Positions 33,055-42,798 of a stretch of 64,000 nt of DNA are shown here, one piece after another (the stretch's first letter is position 1; the number at the start of each line of letters is the position of its first letter). Made by a program: the position numbers and the translations under genes. Under the pieces are notes generated by a model, which was not told the origin of the DNA, ran no database searches, and saw only the letters and a program-made list of their open reading frames with translations. The stretch comes from Bin16 sp965206315. GTDB lineage: Bacteria; Chloroflexota; Dehalococcoidia; Lucifugimonadales; Australimonadaceae. The stretch covers positions 2,542,001-2,606,000 of the forward strand of contig OZ242210.1 of the NCBI GenBank assembly GCA_965206315.1. Direction: 5' to 3'.

Positions 33055-35076
33055 ATGACGACCCGGACGAGCGCTCCCCCTGACGAACTCTGCATCAACT
33101 CCATCCGCTTCCTTTCCATAGACGCCGTCCAGAAGGCGAACAGCGGACACCCCGGTGCGCCGATGGGCGCGGCCCCCATGGCCTATGCACTCTGGGACAG
33201 GTTCCTCAAGCACAACCCCGCCGACACGTCGTGGCCCGACCGAGACCGCTTCGTGCTCTCCGCCGGCCATGCTTCCATGCTCATCTACTCCCTGCTCCAT
33301 CTCACCGGCTACCCGGTAACGCTCGACGACATCCGCGAGTTCCGGCAGTGGGAGAGCAGAACGCCGGGCCATCCGGAGTACGGCCTGACGCCCGGCGTCG
33401 AGGTGACGACCGGCCCGCTCGGCCAGGGGTTCGCGAACGGCGTCGGCATGGCCTACGCGGAGCGGTTGCTCGCGCAGCGCTACAACCGGCCGGGCCACGA
33501 GATCATCGACCACTACGTCTACGGCATCTGCTCGGACGGCGACCTCATGGAGGGTGTCGCATCGGAGGCCGCGTCGTTCGCGGGCACGCACAAGCTCGGC
33601 AAGATCATCTACCTCTACGACGACAACGGCATCTCGATCGAGGGCGACACAGACGTCACATTCCTGGAGGACGTGGGCGCACGCTTCCGCGCCTACGGCT
33701 GGCATGTCGTCGGCCCGATAGACGGGATGGACCTGCCTGCTGTCGAGGCCGCGCTGCGCGAAGCACAGGCGGAGCGCGAACGTCCCAGCCTCATCGTGGC
33801 GCAGACAACGATCGGCTACGGCAGCCCGAACAAGGCGAACACGGGCGGCGTCCACGGGGCGCCGCTCGGCGCCGACGAGGTCACGCTCACCCGCGAGACG
33901 CTGGGATGGCCGTACGAACCGTTCATCGTGCCGCAGCAGGCGCTCGACCACATGCGACTGGCCCTGGAACGCGGCGCCGATGCGCAGGCCGACTGGGAGC
34001 GGCGCCTGGCTGAATACCGCGCTGCCTACCCTACCGAGGCCGCGCAGCTGGAAGCCGATCTCAACGGCGACCTGCCTGACGGCTGGGCCGACGCGTTGGA
34101 CGATCTCTTCGCGAACGAGGAGAAACCGATTGCGACCCGGGAGGCGGGAGGACGCGTGATGAACGCGATAGCGGAGCGCCTGCACACGCTCGTGGGCGGC
34201 TCTGCCGACCTTGCGCCGTCCAACAACACCATGCTTCGCGAGTACGTGAACGGGGATGGTGAGAAGGTCGCGCCGCACAACATGCACTTCGGTGTGCGGG
34301 AGCACGCGATGGGCTCCATCGCGGGCGGGATGGCGCTGCACGGCGGGGTCATCCCCTACACGGGAACGTTCCTCATCTTCTCCGACTACATGCGTCCGCC
34401 GATGCGCCTCGCCGCGCTCATGGGGCAGCGCGTCATCTACGTTTTCACGCACGATTCCATCGGACTCGGTGAGGATGGCCCGACGCACCAGGCGGTCGAA
34501 CAGCTCATCGGACTGCGCTGCGTGCCGAACATGGTCGTGCTGCGTCCGGCGGAGGCTACGGAAACCGCAGTGGCCTGGCGCGCCGCGATCGAGCGCAAGA
34601 CGGGCCCCACCGTTCTCGTGTTCACGCGACAGGGGCTCCCTGTGCTGGACAGGAGCGTCTACCCCCCAGCTGACGGCGTACTGCGCGGGGCTTACGTGCT
34701 CTGGGAGTCAGCCGAGAGCCCGGAGGTCATCCTCATCGGCACGGGTTCCGAGGTGCAGATCGCGCTCGACGCGGGCAAGGCGCTCGCGGAGAAGGGCATC
34801 GCGGCGCGGGTCGTCTCGATGCCGTCGTGGGAGCTGTTCGACGCGCAGTCGAAAGAGTACCGCGACACCGTGCTCCCGCCGTCGGTCACGGCGCGCGTGT
34901 CGGTCGAGGCGGGACGTACCATCGGCTGGGAGCGGTACGTGGGCACCGACGGCATCTCGATAGGCGTGGACACGTTCGGCGCGTCTGCCCCCTACCAGCG
35001 CATCTACCAGGAATACGGCCTCACCGCTGAGCGCGTGGCAGAGGCTGCTGAATCGCTCGTACGCAGTGGAGCGTAG
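33055..35076 (+). CDS. tkt: Transketolase
   Basis: A 673-residue thiamine diphosphate enzyme of the non-oxidative pentose phosphate pathway. Landmarks are HPGAPMGAAPMAYALW at the N-terminus, TGPLGQGFANGVGMA, the cofactor-binding CSDGDLMEGVASEA, and the central pyrimidine-domain TGTFLIFSDYMRPPMRLAAL with DSIGLGEDGPTHQ. GGAGG lies six bases upstream of the ATG. TAGAAT at 33019-33024 may be a -10 box. It is first of a tkt-pgi-zwf cluster. Confidence 0.96.
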   Translation: MTTRTSAPPDELCINSIRFLSIDAVQKANSGHPGAPMGAAPMAYALWDRFLKHNPADTSWPDRDRFVLSAGHASMLIYSLLHLTGYPVTLDDIREFRQWESRTPGHPEYGLTPGVEVTTGPLGQGFANGVGMAYAERLLAQRYNRPGHEIIDHYVYGICSDGDLMEGVASEAASFAGTHKLGKIIYLYDDNGISIEGDTDVTFLEDVGARFRAYGWHVVGPIDGMDLPAVEAALREAQAERERPSLIVAQTTIGYGSPNKANTGGVHGAPLGADEVTLTRETLGWPYEPFIVPQQALDHMRLALERGADAQADWERRLAEYRAAYPTEAAQLEADLNGDLPDGWADALDDLFANEEKPIATREAGGRVMNAIAERLHTLVGGSADLAPSNNTMLREYVNGDGEKVAPHNMHFGVREHAMGSIAGGMALHGGVIPYTGTFLIFSDYMRPPMRLAALMGQRVIYVFTHDSIGLGEDGPTHQAVEQLIGLRCVPNMVVLRPAEATETAVAWRAAIERKTGPTVLVFTRQGLPVLDRSVYPPADGVLRGAYVLWESAESPEVILIGTGSEVQIALDAGKALAEKGIAARVVSMPSWELFDAQSKEYRDTVLPPSVTARVSVEAGRTIGWERYVGTDGISIGVDTFGASAPYQRIYQEYGLTAERVAEAAESLVRSGA

Positions 35077-35144
35077 TACCAGCAGGACTTGCTCTATACT
35101 GCGGCTCGGCTCGTGACACGGAACAGCAGAAGCGGCGGACACGC

Positions 35145-36776
35145 ATGACACAACGAACGCAACAACCTGCCTCCCCTCTCGGACCGCACCAGCGGGCGGT
35201 TACGAACGCGCTCACGCGGCTGGCGCGCAGCAACGTCATGGCGCGCATCTGGGACAAGGACCACACGGTCTGGAACGACGACCCCACCGAGATCGCCGAC
35301 CGCCTCGGCTGGCTGACTATCTCCCGCGACATGACGGAACACGTGAGCGACCTGCGCGCGTTCGCGGAAGAGGTCCGCAACGAGGGCATCAGGGACGTGG
35401 TGCTGCTCGGCATGGGCGGCAGCAGCCTGGGACCGGAGGTGTTGCGGCAGTGCATCGGCAGCGCGCCGGGCTTCCCTGCCCTCACTGTGCTCGACTCCAC
35501 CGTTCCTGCGAGGATCGGCACTGTAACGCGCTCTATCGACCCGGCGCGCTCGCTCTTTATCGTCTCCTCCAAGTCCGGCGGCACGATAGAGCCGAACTCG
35601 TTCTACAAGCACTTCCGCACCATCGTGGAAAGTGCGGTCGGGGTGGAGCGCGCGGGTAAACAATTCGTCGCCATCACGGACCCGGGGACGTCGCTGGAAG
35701 CGCTCGGCGCTTCGCAGGGCTTCCGCCGCGTCTTCGAGAACCCACCCGACCTCGGGGGGCGGTACTCCGTCGGTTCTTTCTTCGGGCTCGTGCCCGCCGC
35801 GCTCTGCGGCATGGACTGCGGGAAACTGCTGGACCGGGTCTCACAGATGGCCGCACGTTGCGAGGCCGGGGCCGGCGTCCGGAACAATCCCGGCGGCTGG
35901 CTCGGCGCTGCCATCGGGGGACTGACGCTTCAGGGACGCGACAAGCTCACGCTCGTCGCATCGCCGGAGGTTGCGAGTTTCGGACTCTGGGTCGAACAGC
36001 TGATCGCGGAGAGCACCGGCAAGGACGGCAAGGGCATCGTCCCCGTCGTCAACGAGCCGCTGCTCGAGACCGATGCGTACAGCGACGACCGCCTCTTCGT
36101 GCACGTGCGTCTCTCCGGCGGAGACAACGCGGCGGCGGACGTGGGACTGGAACGCATCAGGGATGCGGGCCATCCGGTCATCACGCTGGAGATGGACGAC
36201 GCATACGACGTCGGCGCGGAGTTCTTCCGCTGGGAGATGGCCACCGCGGTTGCCGGACATCTGCTCGGTATCCATCCTTTCGACCAACCGAACGTACAAC
36301 AGGCCAAGGACGCCACGAACCAGGTCCTGGAAACGTACGTGAACGAGGGCGCGCTGCCTGATGCGGAGGAAGGCTCAATCACCGGCCTGCTTGGAGAGGC
36401 AACCGAGGGCGATTACCTCTCCATCATGGCGTACGTCGAGGAGACCGACGGCGTAACGAACGCCGTGAACATGCTTCGCCAGTACGCCATGCGCAAGCAT
36501 CGCATCGCGACGACGCTCGGCTACGGCCCGCGCTTCCTGCACTCAACAGGTCAGCTGCACAAGGGTGGGCCGAACACGGGCCTCTTCCTGCAGATGGCAG
36601 CCGACGTACGCTCGGACATCCCCATACCGGGGGAACGCTTCGGGTTCGGCGCCCTCGCGGCGGCCCAGGCCATCGGCGACTACGAGGCGCTCAAGGAGAC
36701 CGGACGGCGCGTCGTCCGGATCAATCTGGGCAGGGATGCGGAGGCAGCGGTGCTGCGCCTGCTGGGAAGCCTCTAA
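35145..36776 (+). CDS. pgi: Glucose-6-phosphate isomerase
   Basis: A 543-residue isomerase interconverting glucose 6-phosphate and fructose 6-phosphate. The two SIS-fold signatures are LLGMGGSSLGPEVLRQ and SSKSGGTIEPNSFYKHF, and the C-terminal HPFDQPNVQQAKDAT carries the usual His. The sequence is closest in style to the isomerase half of the transaldolase-isomerase fusions found in pentose phosphate operons, but there is no transaldolase domain here. It lies 68 bases after tkt and nine bases before zwf. Confidence 0.88.
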   Translation: MTQRTQQPASPLGPHQRAVTNALTRLARSNVMARIWDKDHTVWNDDPTEIADRLGWLTISRDMTEHVSDLRAFAEEVRNEGIRDVVLLGMGGSSLGPEVLRQCIGSAPGFPALTVLDSTVPARIGTVTRSIDPARSLFIVSSKSGGTIEPNSFYKHFRTIVESAVGVERAGKQFVAITDPGTSLEALGASQGFRRVFENPPDLGGRYSVGSFFGLVPAALCGMDCGKLLDRVSQMAARCEAGAGVRNNPGGWLGAAIGGLTLQGRDKLTLVASPEVASFGLWVEQLIAESTGKDGKGIVPVVNEPLLETDAYSDDRLFVHVRLSGGDNAAADVGLERIRDAGHPVITLEMDDAYDVGAEFFRWEMATAVAGHLLGIHPFDQPNVQQAKDATNQVLETYVNEGALPDAEEGSITGLLGEATEGDYLSIMAYVEETDGVTNAVNMLRQYAMRKHRIATTLGYGPRFLHSTGQLHKGGPNTGLFLQMAADVRSDIPIPGERFGFGALAAAQAIGDYEALKETGRRVVRINLGRDAEAAVLRLLGSL

Positions 36777-36785
36777 CCGACACCC

Positions 36786-38246
36786 ATGGCCAAGACAACC
36801 ATCGTCATCTTCGGCGGTACCGGCGACCTCGCACAGCGCAAGCTGATCCCTGCGCTCTACAACCTGCGCCGCAAGCGCCGCGTCAGCGACGAGCTGAACG
36901 TCGTGGGTTTCGCCCGCGCCCGGCACGACGACGACTCCTACCGTGACCTGCTGCGCGAGGGCGCCCGCGACCTCGGCGGGCTGAAAGCAGCACCGGAGGA
37001 TTGGGCGGAATTCGCACACTGCATGCACTTTGTCTGCGGGGACCTGGGCGACGCCGCAGCATTCGAAGAGTTGGGGCGCAAGCTCACCGAGGTCGAAGGG
37101 GCCGACGGTGCGAACCGCCTCTTCTACTTTGCCATCGCCCCTTCCCTGCACCGCCAGGCGGCGGAGGGACTGCGCGACGCGGGGCTCACCACGGAGGAGA
37201 GCGGGTGGCGCAGGGTGATCATCGAGAAGCCGTTCGGTAAGGACGAGGAGTCCGCGCGCGAGCTGAACCGCGCGCTGCACAACGTCTTCCGCGAGGACCA
37301 GACGTTGCGCATCGACCACTACCTCGGCAAGGAGACCGTGCAGAACCTGCTGGTGCTGCGCTTCGGCAACGCTATCTTCGAGCCACTCTGGAACCGCAAC
37401 TACGTGGACAACGTGCAGGTGACGGTGTCCGAGGCGGTGGACGTGGAAGGCCGTGCGGGCTACTACGACGCTTCCGGTGTCGTGCGCGACATGATCCAGA
37501 ACCACCTTATGCAGCTGATGTGCCTCGTGGCGATGGAACCCCCTGAATCCCTTGCCCCTGAATCGGTCCGCGATCGGAAGGGCGACCTGCTGCGTGCAGT
37601 GCGCCGGTGGACCCCGGAGGAGTTCCGCGAGCACGCCGTCCGCGCGCAGTACGAGGGTTACATCGACGAGCCGGGTGTGGCGCCGGGCTCGATGACACCG
37701 ACCTACGCCGCGCTGCGTCTGTACGTGGACAACTGGCGCTGGCAGGGCGTGCCCTTCTACCTCCGCTCCGGTAAGGCGATGGAGGGAAAGGTGTCCGAGA
37801 TCATCGTCCAGTTCAAGAGCCCGCCCCTGTCCATGTTCGAGCGTCTCGGCGGCAGCGGGTTCGCGCCGAACATCCTCTCCATCTGCGTTCAGCCGGACGA
37901 GGGTGTCCACCTCCAGATAGACAGCAAGGCCGTGGACGCCGGGTTCATCACCCACCCGGTGGACCTGAACTTCCACTACAAGGACGAACTCCGGCTCGGC
38001 CAGGAGCTGCCGGAGGCGTACGAGCGGCTGCTGGAGGATGCGCTGGAGGGCGACGCCAGCCTCTTCATCCGCGCAGACCAGATCGAGGAGGCGTGGAACA
38101 TCGTCGATCCGCTCCTGAAATGCTGGGAATCGCCGGAATCGAGCCCGCCGGAGACGTACGGACAGGGTACATGGGGGCCGTCAGGCTCGGCTCGGCTGCT
38201 GCGGGAGGACGGCTTTCTCTGGCAGACGCTCTGCGGCGGCCACTAG
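36786..38246 (+). CDS. zwf: Glucose-6-phosphate 1-dehydrogenase
   Basis: A 486-residue enzyme of the oxidative pentose phosphate pathway, giving NADPH and 6-phosphogluconolactone. The nucleotide-binding motif is IFGGTGDLAQRKLIPALYNL at the N-terminus and the active site is RIDHYLGKETVQNLLVLRF (catalytic region about residues 177-190), followed by EKPFG. No gnd or lactonase gene is in the window. The stop overlaps that of the convergent exporter gene within CTAG. Confidence 0.96.
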   Translation: MAKTTIVIFGGTGDLAQRKLIPALYNLRRKRRVSDELNVVGFARARHDDDSYRDLLREGARDLGGLKAAPEDWAEFAHCMHFVCGDLGDAAAFEELGRKLTEVEGADGANRLFYFAIAPSLHRQAAEGLRDAGLTTEESGWRRVIIEKPFGKDEESARELNRALHNVFREDQTLRIDHYLGKETVQNLLVLRFGNAIFEPLWNRNYVDNVQVTVSEAVDVEGRAGYYDASGVVRDMIQNHLMQLMCLVAMEPPESLAPESVRDRKGDLLRAVRRWTPEEFREHAVRAQYEGYIDEPGVAPGSMTPTYAALRLYVDNWRWQGVPFYLRSGKAMEGKVSEIIVQFKSPPLSMFERLGGSGFAPNILSICVQPDEGVHLQIDSKAVDAGFITHPVDLNFHYKDELRLGQELPEAYERLLEDALEGDASLFIRADQIEEAWNIVDPLLKCWESPESSPPETYGQGTWGPSGSARLLREDGFLWQTLCGGH

Positions 38247-39724
38247 CCGCGCCGTGCGCCCCGCATCCACAGCGACGGCACCGCCGCGAGGATGACGAGC
38301 ACCAGCCCCGACCTGAAGAAGAGTCTGAAGACGTCGAACGACGCGTTTGAGATGCCTTCCTCGTACGCGGCGACGCGCTCCGAGAACGCCGCGGCGCTCT
38401 CGCCCGGGAGCTGTATCGGCACCGGCAGCCCACCCGCGAGCGACTGCAGGTAGTCCACGCCCAGCGCGGACATCGCCGCGAGCCCCGCCGTCATGCCGAA
38501 CATGCGCGACGCCGTTATCCATGCGGCGGCGGTCGCGCGGTACTCGTTACCTGCGGCTTCCACCGCCGCCACGGTGAACGGTGCGATGAGCAACCCGAAA
38601 CCGAGGCCGCCTACCGCCAGGTGTAATGTGAGGCGCGGTTCGGCTATCGTCTCGTCCCACGTCGTGAGCAGCACGAAGCAGACCGCCGCGAGCGCGAGGC
38701 CCACCAACGCCGGAACACGGACGCCGATGCGTGACGCGGCATAGCCGCCCAGCAGTGCGCCGACAGGTATCGCCCCGGTGAAGCGCATCAGCCGCAGGCC
38801 GCCTTCCAGCGGTGGCTCGCCGAGTACGGTGTCGGTCATCAGGGGCACGGTCACGAGGATGAGCACGAGCGCCCCGCCGGTCAGCAATTGAGCGCTCATC
38901 GCCGCCGCGAAACTACGCGCCCGGAAGAGCGCCATGCTTACGATAGGCGCGAGCGCACGCCGCTCCGCGAACGGCAGCGCTAGCAGCAGCAGCACGCCGA
39001 CTCCTATGAGCACGTACGGCAGTGCAGAACCTCCACCGAACAGCGAACGCTGCGCGAGCCCGCCCGTCACCAGCGATAGCCCGCCCGCGAGCAGCACCCC
39101 GCCGGTCACGTCCAGCCGTCCGCCGGAGCGCCCCGCTTCCGGCATGCCGAGGAGCGCGACCGCCAACACAGCCACGATCGGCAGGTTGCTCCAGAACACC
39201 CAACGCCATCCGATCCAGTCGACGATGAGCCCGCCATAGAGCGGACCGAGCACGCCGCCCGCCTCCGCCGCAGCCCCGACGATGCCGAACACGATGGCGC
39301 GCCGCGCCGGTGGCAGCCCTTCGCCCGCGAGCGCTATCGCCGCCGGGACAAGGGCACCGCCGCCCACCGCCTGCACGACACGCGCTGCGATGAGCCAGCC
39401 GAGGTTCGGGGCGAGCGCGACGGCTGCGGAACCCACGCCGAAGAGCAGCATCGCGCCGAGGTAGAGCCTCCGGTAGCCGTACACGTCCCCTGCCCGCCCC
39501 AGCAGCGGCATCGCCACCGTGAACCCGAGCAGGTATGCCGTCACCACCCATGCGAGGTCGTTGAGGCGGTCGATGCTGATGCCCAGATCGACCATCACGG
39601 CGGGGAGCGCGGTAACGACCGACGTCTGGTCGAGTGAGGCGAGGAACACGCCAGCGCAGACGACCACGAGCGTGACGTTGGGTGAGAGCCGGAGGGGCAA
39701 GCGAGTGGACTCCGGAGAGGCCAT
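38243..39724 (-). CDS. DHA2-type major facilitator exporter (P55/EmrB-like)
   Basis: A 493-residue membrane protein with 12-14 hydrophobic helices. MFS motif A appears as GRAGDVYGYRRLYLGAML after helix 2, and the N-terminus (FLASLDQTSVVTALPAVMVDLG) is typical of the 14-helix DHA2 drug exporter family. A large loop with acidic residues lies near the C-terminus. The LprG-like lipoprotein gene ends only eight bases upstream, as in the mycobacterial lprG-P55 operon, so lipid or glycolipid export is a better guess than drug export alone. Confidence 0.85.
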   Translation of the reverse strand: MASPESTRLPLRLSPNVTLVVVCAGVFLASLDQTSVVTALPAVMVDLGISIDRLNDLAWVVTAYLLGFTVAMPLLGRAGDVYGYRRLYLGAMLLFGVGSAAVALAPNLGWLIAARVVQAVGGGALVPAAIALAGEGLPPARRAIVFGIVGAAAEAGGVLGPLYGGLIVDWIGWRWVFWSNLPIVAVLAVALLGMPEAGRSGGRLDVTGGVLLAGGLSLVTGGLAQRSLFGGGSALPYVLIGVGVLLLLALPFAERRALAPIVSMALFRARSFAAAMSAQLLTGGALVLILVTVPLMTDTVLGEPPLEGGLRLMRFTGAIPVGALLGGYAASRIGVRVPALVGLALAAVCFVLLTTWDETIAEPRLTLHLAVGGLGFGLLIAPFTVAAVEAAGNEYRATAAAWITASRMFGMTAGLAAMSALGVDYLQSLAGGLPVPIQLPGESAAAFSERVAAYEEGISNASFDVFRLFFRSGLVLVILAAVPSLWMRGARRG

Positions 39725-39732
39725 GCCGTTGC

Positions 39733-40455
39733 CTAGGCCGGAGGCTCGATGGTGACGGGTTCGTTGAACCGGGAGAGCTCCAGCACGCGGACGATGTCCG
39801 GTGTGTCGGCTTCCACCAGCCTGCCCGTCAGGCGCACCTTCCGAACGAGGTCGTCGTCGCGTCCGATCCAGACTTCCATGTGCAGCGTTTCGCCTTCCGG
39901 CGCGCCGGGCACGAGCCCGCGCATCGACGTCGAGGGGGTCGTGCCGGTGAGCTTGTGCACGGGCGCGCCGTCCACTGAGCCGCCGTCGGTGAGGTCGAGT
40001 TCACCGAGCGAGGCGAGCGCGTCCGCGATGCTGCCGTTGATGTTGGTGAAATCGATGGCGAGCGTTCCGGCCGGAAGCGCCTGCCAGACCATGCTGATGC
40101 GGTCGCGCAGGTGCGTTGTCTCGCCGTACTGGACGATGTCCAGTTCCAGCGCGGCGTTGCCGAAGAGTGCGCTGGTGGCCTTGGCAACGAACTCTGCCTT
40201 GTCGGGGAAGAGGCCGTCGCCTTCCGCCTCGGTGAGCGTCGAGGAGAACCCGATATCCGTGCCACCCACTTCATGCGTCACGAGGAAGTGGACGGTCGAG
40301 AGGTTGCGCAGGGTCTCGGCCCCGCTATCCCGCACGTCCTCCGCCGTGATGCTCGGCGTTGGCGTTGGTTCGGGCCCACCGCAAGAGACGGCAAGCAGAG
40401 CGACGGCCACCGCGAGGATGGCCGCCGCTGCGCTGCCCTGTAACGCTGCCCTCAC
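39733..40455 (-). CDS. LppX/LprAFG-family lipoprotein
   Basis: A 240-residue lipoprotein. The GTG start at 40455 overlaps the slipin stop by one base and yields a signal with lipobox LLAVSC (Cys25). The mature part has the LprG plan: LRNLSTVHFLVTHEV, FPDKAEFVAKATSALF, the repeated amphipathic strands, GGSVDGAPVHKLTGTTP, and a C-terminal ELSRFNEPVTIEPPA. Family members carry triacylated lipids between membrane and outer envelope. It is followed by a DHA2 exporter with an eight-base gap, the same pair as in mycobacteria. Confidence 0.78.
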   Translation of the reverse strand: MRAALQGSAAAAILAVAVALLAVSCGGPEPTPTPSITAEDVRDSGAETLRNLSTVHFLVTHEVGGTDIGFSSTLTEAEGDGLFPDKAEFVAKATSALFGNAALELDIVQYGETTHLRDRISMVWQALPAGTLAIDFTNINGSIADALASLGELDLTDGGSVDGAPVHKLTGTTPSTSMRGLVPGAPEGETLHMEVWIGRDDDLVRKVRLTGRLVEADTPDIVRVLELSRFNEPVTIEPPA

Positions 40456-41318
40456 TACTCCTCGCCCGACGTCGCGGTCTGGGCGCCTCGCAGGAACGGC
40501 TGCAGCATGGACGTGAACTCCATCGGGAAGATCCACTTGGTGGAAGGACTGCCGCCGATGTCCTTGAGTGTGTCGAAGTACTGGAGGCTCATCGTGCGGG
40601 GGTCGGCCTGCATCGCTACCTCGTTGATGCGCTGCATGCCCACGCTGAAGCCCTCGGCCCGCAGGATCGCGGCCTCACGGTCTCCCTGCGCCTCGAGGAT
40701 CGCGGCCTGCTTGGAGCCTTCCGCACGCAGGACAGCGGCCTGTCGTTCACCCTCAGCACGGTTGATCTCGGCGTCGCGTTCGCCTTCCGCCTCGGTGACG
40801 GCGGCCCGGCGCGTGCGCTCGGCGGAGAGCTGGCGGTTCATCGCGTCCTGCACGTCACGCGGAGGCTCGACCTCCTTGATCTCGACGCGCGTCACCTTCA
40901 CGCCCCAGTTCACCGTCACCTCGTCCAGCTTCACCTGGAGCTGGGAGTTGATGCGCTCGCGCTTGGAGAGCACGTCGTCCAGGTCCATCTCACCGACGAC
41001 CGCGCGGAGCGTTGTCATCGAGAGCGCCTGCGCGGCTGCGCCGAAATCGCTCACGTTCAGGATCGTGTCCTGCGGCCTGTCCTCGATGACGCGCATGTAG
41101 ACGAAGAAGTCGATGTCTATGGGCGCGTTGTCCCGTGTGATACTCGTCTGCCGTGGGATCGGCACGGGGATCTCTCGAAGGTCCGCGGTGCTCGATCCGT
41201 TGTTGACGAACGGCCAGAGCCACCGGATGCCCGGGCCGCGCGTGCCTGTGTAGGAACCGAATGTGAACACCACGAGCCGCTGATACTGCTTGATGACGTT
41301 GATACCCCAGTTAGCCAT
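40455..41318 (-). CDS. SPFH/Band 7 slipin (stomatin-like)
   Basis: A 287-residue protein with GGAGG upstream of ATG 41318; the open frame is longer but similarity starts here. An SPFH core spans about 15-180 (VFTFGSYTGTRGPG, LREIPVPIPRQTSITRDN, LRAVVGEMDLDDVLSKRERIN). A long Ala/Glu-rich coiled coil follows at about 185-235 (repeats of AEGERQAAVLRAEG). It has no long N-terminal membrane helix. It lies five bases after nfeD, the classic nfeD-slipin pair that forms membrane scaffolds. Confidence 0.9.
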   Translation of the reverse strand: MANWGINVIKQYQRLVVFTFGSYTGTRGPGIRWLWPFVNNGSSTADLREIPVPIPRQTSITRDNAPIDIDFFVYMRVIEDRPQDTILNVSDFGAAAQALSMTTLRAVVGEMDLDDVLSKRERINSQLQVKLDEVTVNWGVKVTRVEIKEVEPPRDVQDAMNRQLSAERTRRAAVTEAEGERDAEINRAEGERQAAVLRAEGSKQAAILEAQGDREAAILRAEGFSVGMQRINEVAMQADPRTMSLQYFDTLKDIGGSPSTKWIFPMEFTSMLQPFLRGAQTATSGEE

Positions 41319-41322
41319 GCGC

Positions 41323-42741
41323 TTACTCCTCCTGCATCCCTTCTGTTCGCGTTGTCTCCGTTCGTTCCACTTCCAGCAGCGGGCCGTGCTCCGCCCGGAC
41401 AACGACGGATGCTCCACGCTCGATGTGGGAGCTGTCCAGCGCGCGGGCGTTCCACGTCTCTCCGCGCACGCGCACCTTGCCTTCCGGTGAGAGCGCCGCC
41501 GATACCATACCAGTCATGCCGACGAGGATGGGCTCCGGCGTACCGCGCCTGAACTGTTCGCGGCGCACGCGTCCCACTTCTCGTGAGAAGAGCAGGACAC
41601 TAGCGCCCATGGCAGCCGCGACCGGCGTGATGGCCCACCAACTCACGCTGATGTCCGGGAGCACCGGCGACGGCGTGCCGAAGTGCGAGAAGAGCAGGAT
41701 GCCGCCGAGGACGAGGCTTGCGACGCCCAGCGCGCCAACAACACCGAACCCGTCGATGTTGAACTCTATGCTGAACAGCACGAACGCCAGCAGGATGAGC
41801 GCCACGCCCGCCCAGTTTCCCGGCAGGCTTCCCAGCGCCGCGAGCCCCAGCACGAGCGCAACAAGGCCGGCCACGCCCGGGAAGATGAGCCCGGGGTTCC
41901 AGAACTCGACGAACAGCCCCAGCCCGCCGAGCGAGATGAGCAGGAACGCGACGTTCGGGTCGGCGATGTAGGAGAGGATGCGGTCGAACAGTCCCATGCC
42001 GATGTTCCGTACCGGGGCATCGGCCGTATGCAGCGTCACGCTCTGCTCGCCGTCCGCCGTGACGATGACGACGGTGCGCCCATCCACCTGCTTCAGCAGG
42101 TCATTGACGTTGACCGCGATGACGTCCACGATGCCAAGCTCCACCGCTTCTTCCGCCGTGTACGACTCCGCCTCCAACACTGTTGCTTCCAGTGGTTCGG
42201 ACGGCCTGCCGCGTACTTCGGCGATAGCGCGGATCAGGGCGGCGGTGTCCTCGAACACCTTGTCCTTGAGCGTCTCGTCCAGGTCTTCACCCTGTCCGCT
42301 GACCGGGCTCGCCGCGCCGATGTTCGTGCCGGGCGCCATCGCCGCTATGTGCGCCGCCGCAGTGACGAACGTCCCGGCGGACGCGGCGTGCGCTCCCTGC
42401 GGCGAGACGTAGACGATCACCGGCACGGGCGCGGACAGCAGGGATTCTGTGATGTCCCGCGTTGCACTGAGCAGGCCGCCAGGCGTGTCGAGCGTGATGA
42501 CGACGGCCTCGGCCCCGCTGCGCTCCGCCTCCTCCAGCGCGCGCGTGATGTAGCGCTCCGTGATGGGGCTGATGATGCCGTCCACCTCGACGACGTGCGC
42601 CTCGCGCGGTTGGACCTGGGCCAGCGCAACGCCGGCCATGCCGACAGCGATGAACAGGGCGCTCATCGCAAGCCACGCGACTCTCAACCACGCAAGGAGC
42701 GTTCGACGCGACCGGGGGCGGGCTGGGAGCAGACGCGGCAT
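41323..42741 (-). CDS. nfeD: NfeD-type membrane-bound serine protease (ClpP class)
   Basis: A 472-residue protein. After the N-terminal signal helix comes a ClpP-like protease domain at about 45-240: LDTPGGLLSATRDITESLL, VYVSPQGAHAASAGTFV with the nucleophile Ser in AASAG, and a Lys in the DETLKDKVFED segment. Four or so transmembrane helices follow, then an OB-fold NfeD domain at the C-terminus (GMVSAALSPEGKVRVRGETWNA). It cleaves membrane proteins together with the slipin. Confidence 0.92.
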   Translation of the reverse strand: MPRLLPARPRSRRTLLAWLRVAWLAMSALFIAVGMAGVALAQVQPREAHVVEVDGIISPITERYITRALEEAERSGAEAVVITLDTPGGLLSATRDITESLLSAPVPVIVYVSPQGAHAASAGTFVTAAAHIAAMAPGTNIGAASPVSGQGEDLDETLKDKVFEDTAALIRAIAEVRGRPSEPLEATVLEAESYTAEEAVELGIVDVIAVNVNDLLKQVDGRTVVIVTADGEQSVTLHTADAPVRNIGMGLFDRILSYIADPNVAFLLISLGGLGLFVEFWNPGLIFPGVAGLVALVLGLAALGSLPGNWAGVALILLAFVLFSIEFNIDGFGVVGALGVASLVLGGILLFSHFGTPSPVLPDISVSWWAITPVAAAMGASVLLFSREVGRVRREQFRRGTPEPILVGMTGMVSAALSPEGKVRVRGETWNARALDSSHIERGASVVVRAEHGPLLEVERTETTRTEGMQEE

Positions 42742-42798
42742 CTGAAGGCCTCCGCCTTCATTGTAAGGCTTCCAGCCTCCCCGTTCTGCCAGCGGATG

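Noticed and set aside
32395..34488. Minus-strand open frame across transketolase
   Set aside because: It is antisense to a clearly functional tkt gene and extends into the ornithine cyclodeaminase-like gene in another frame.
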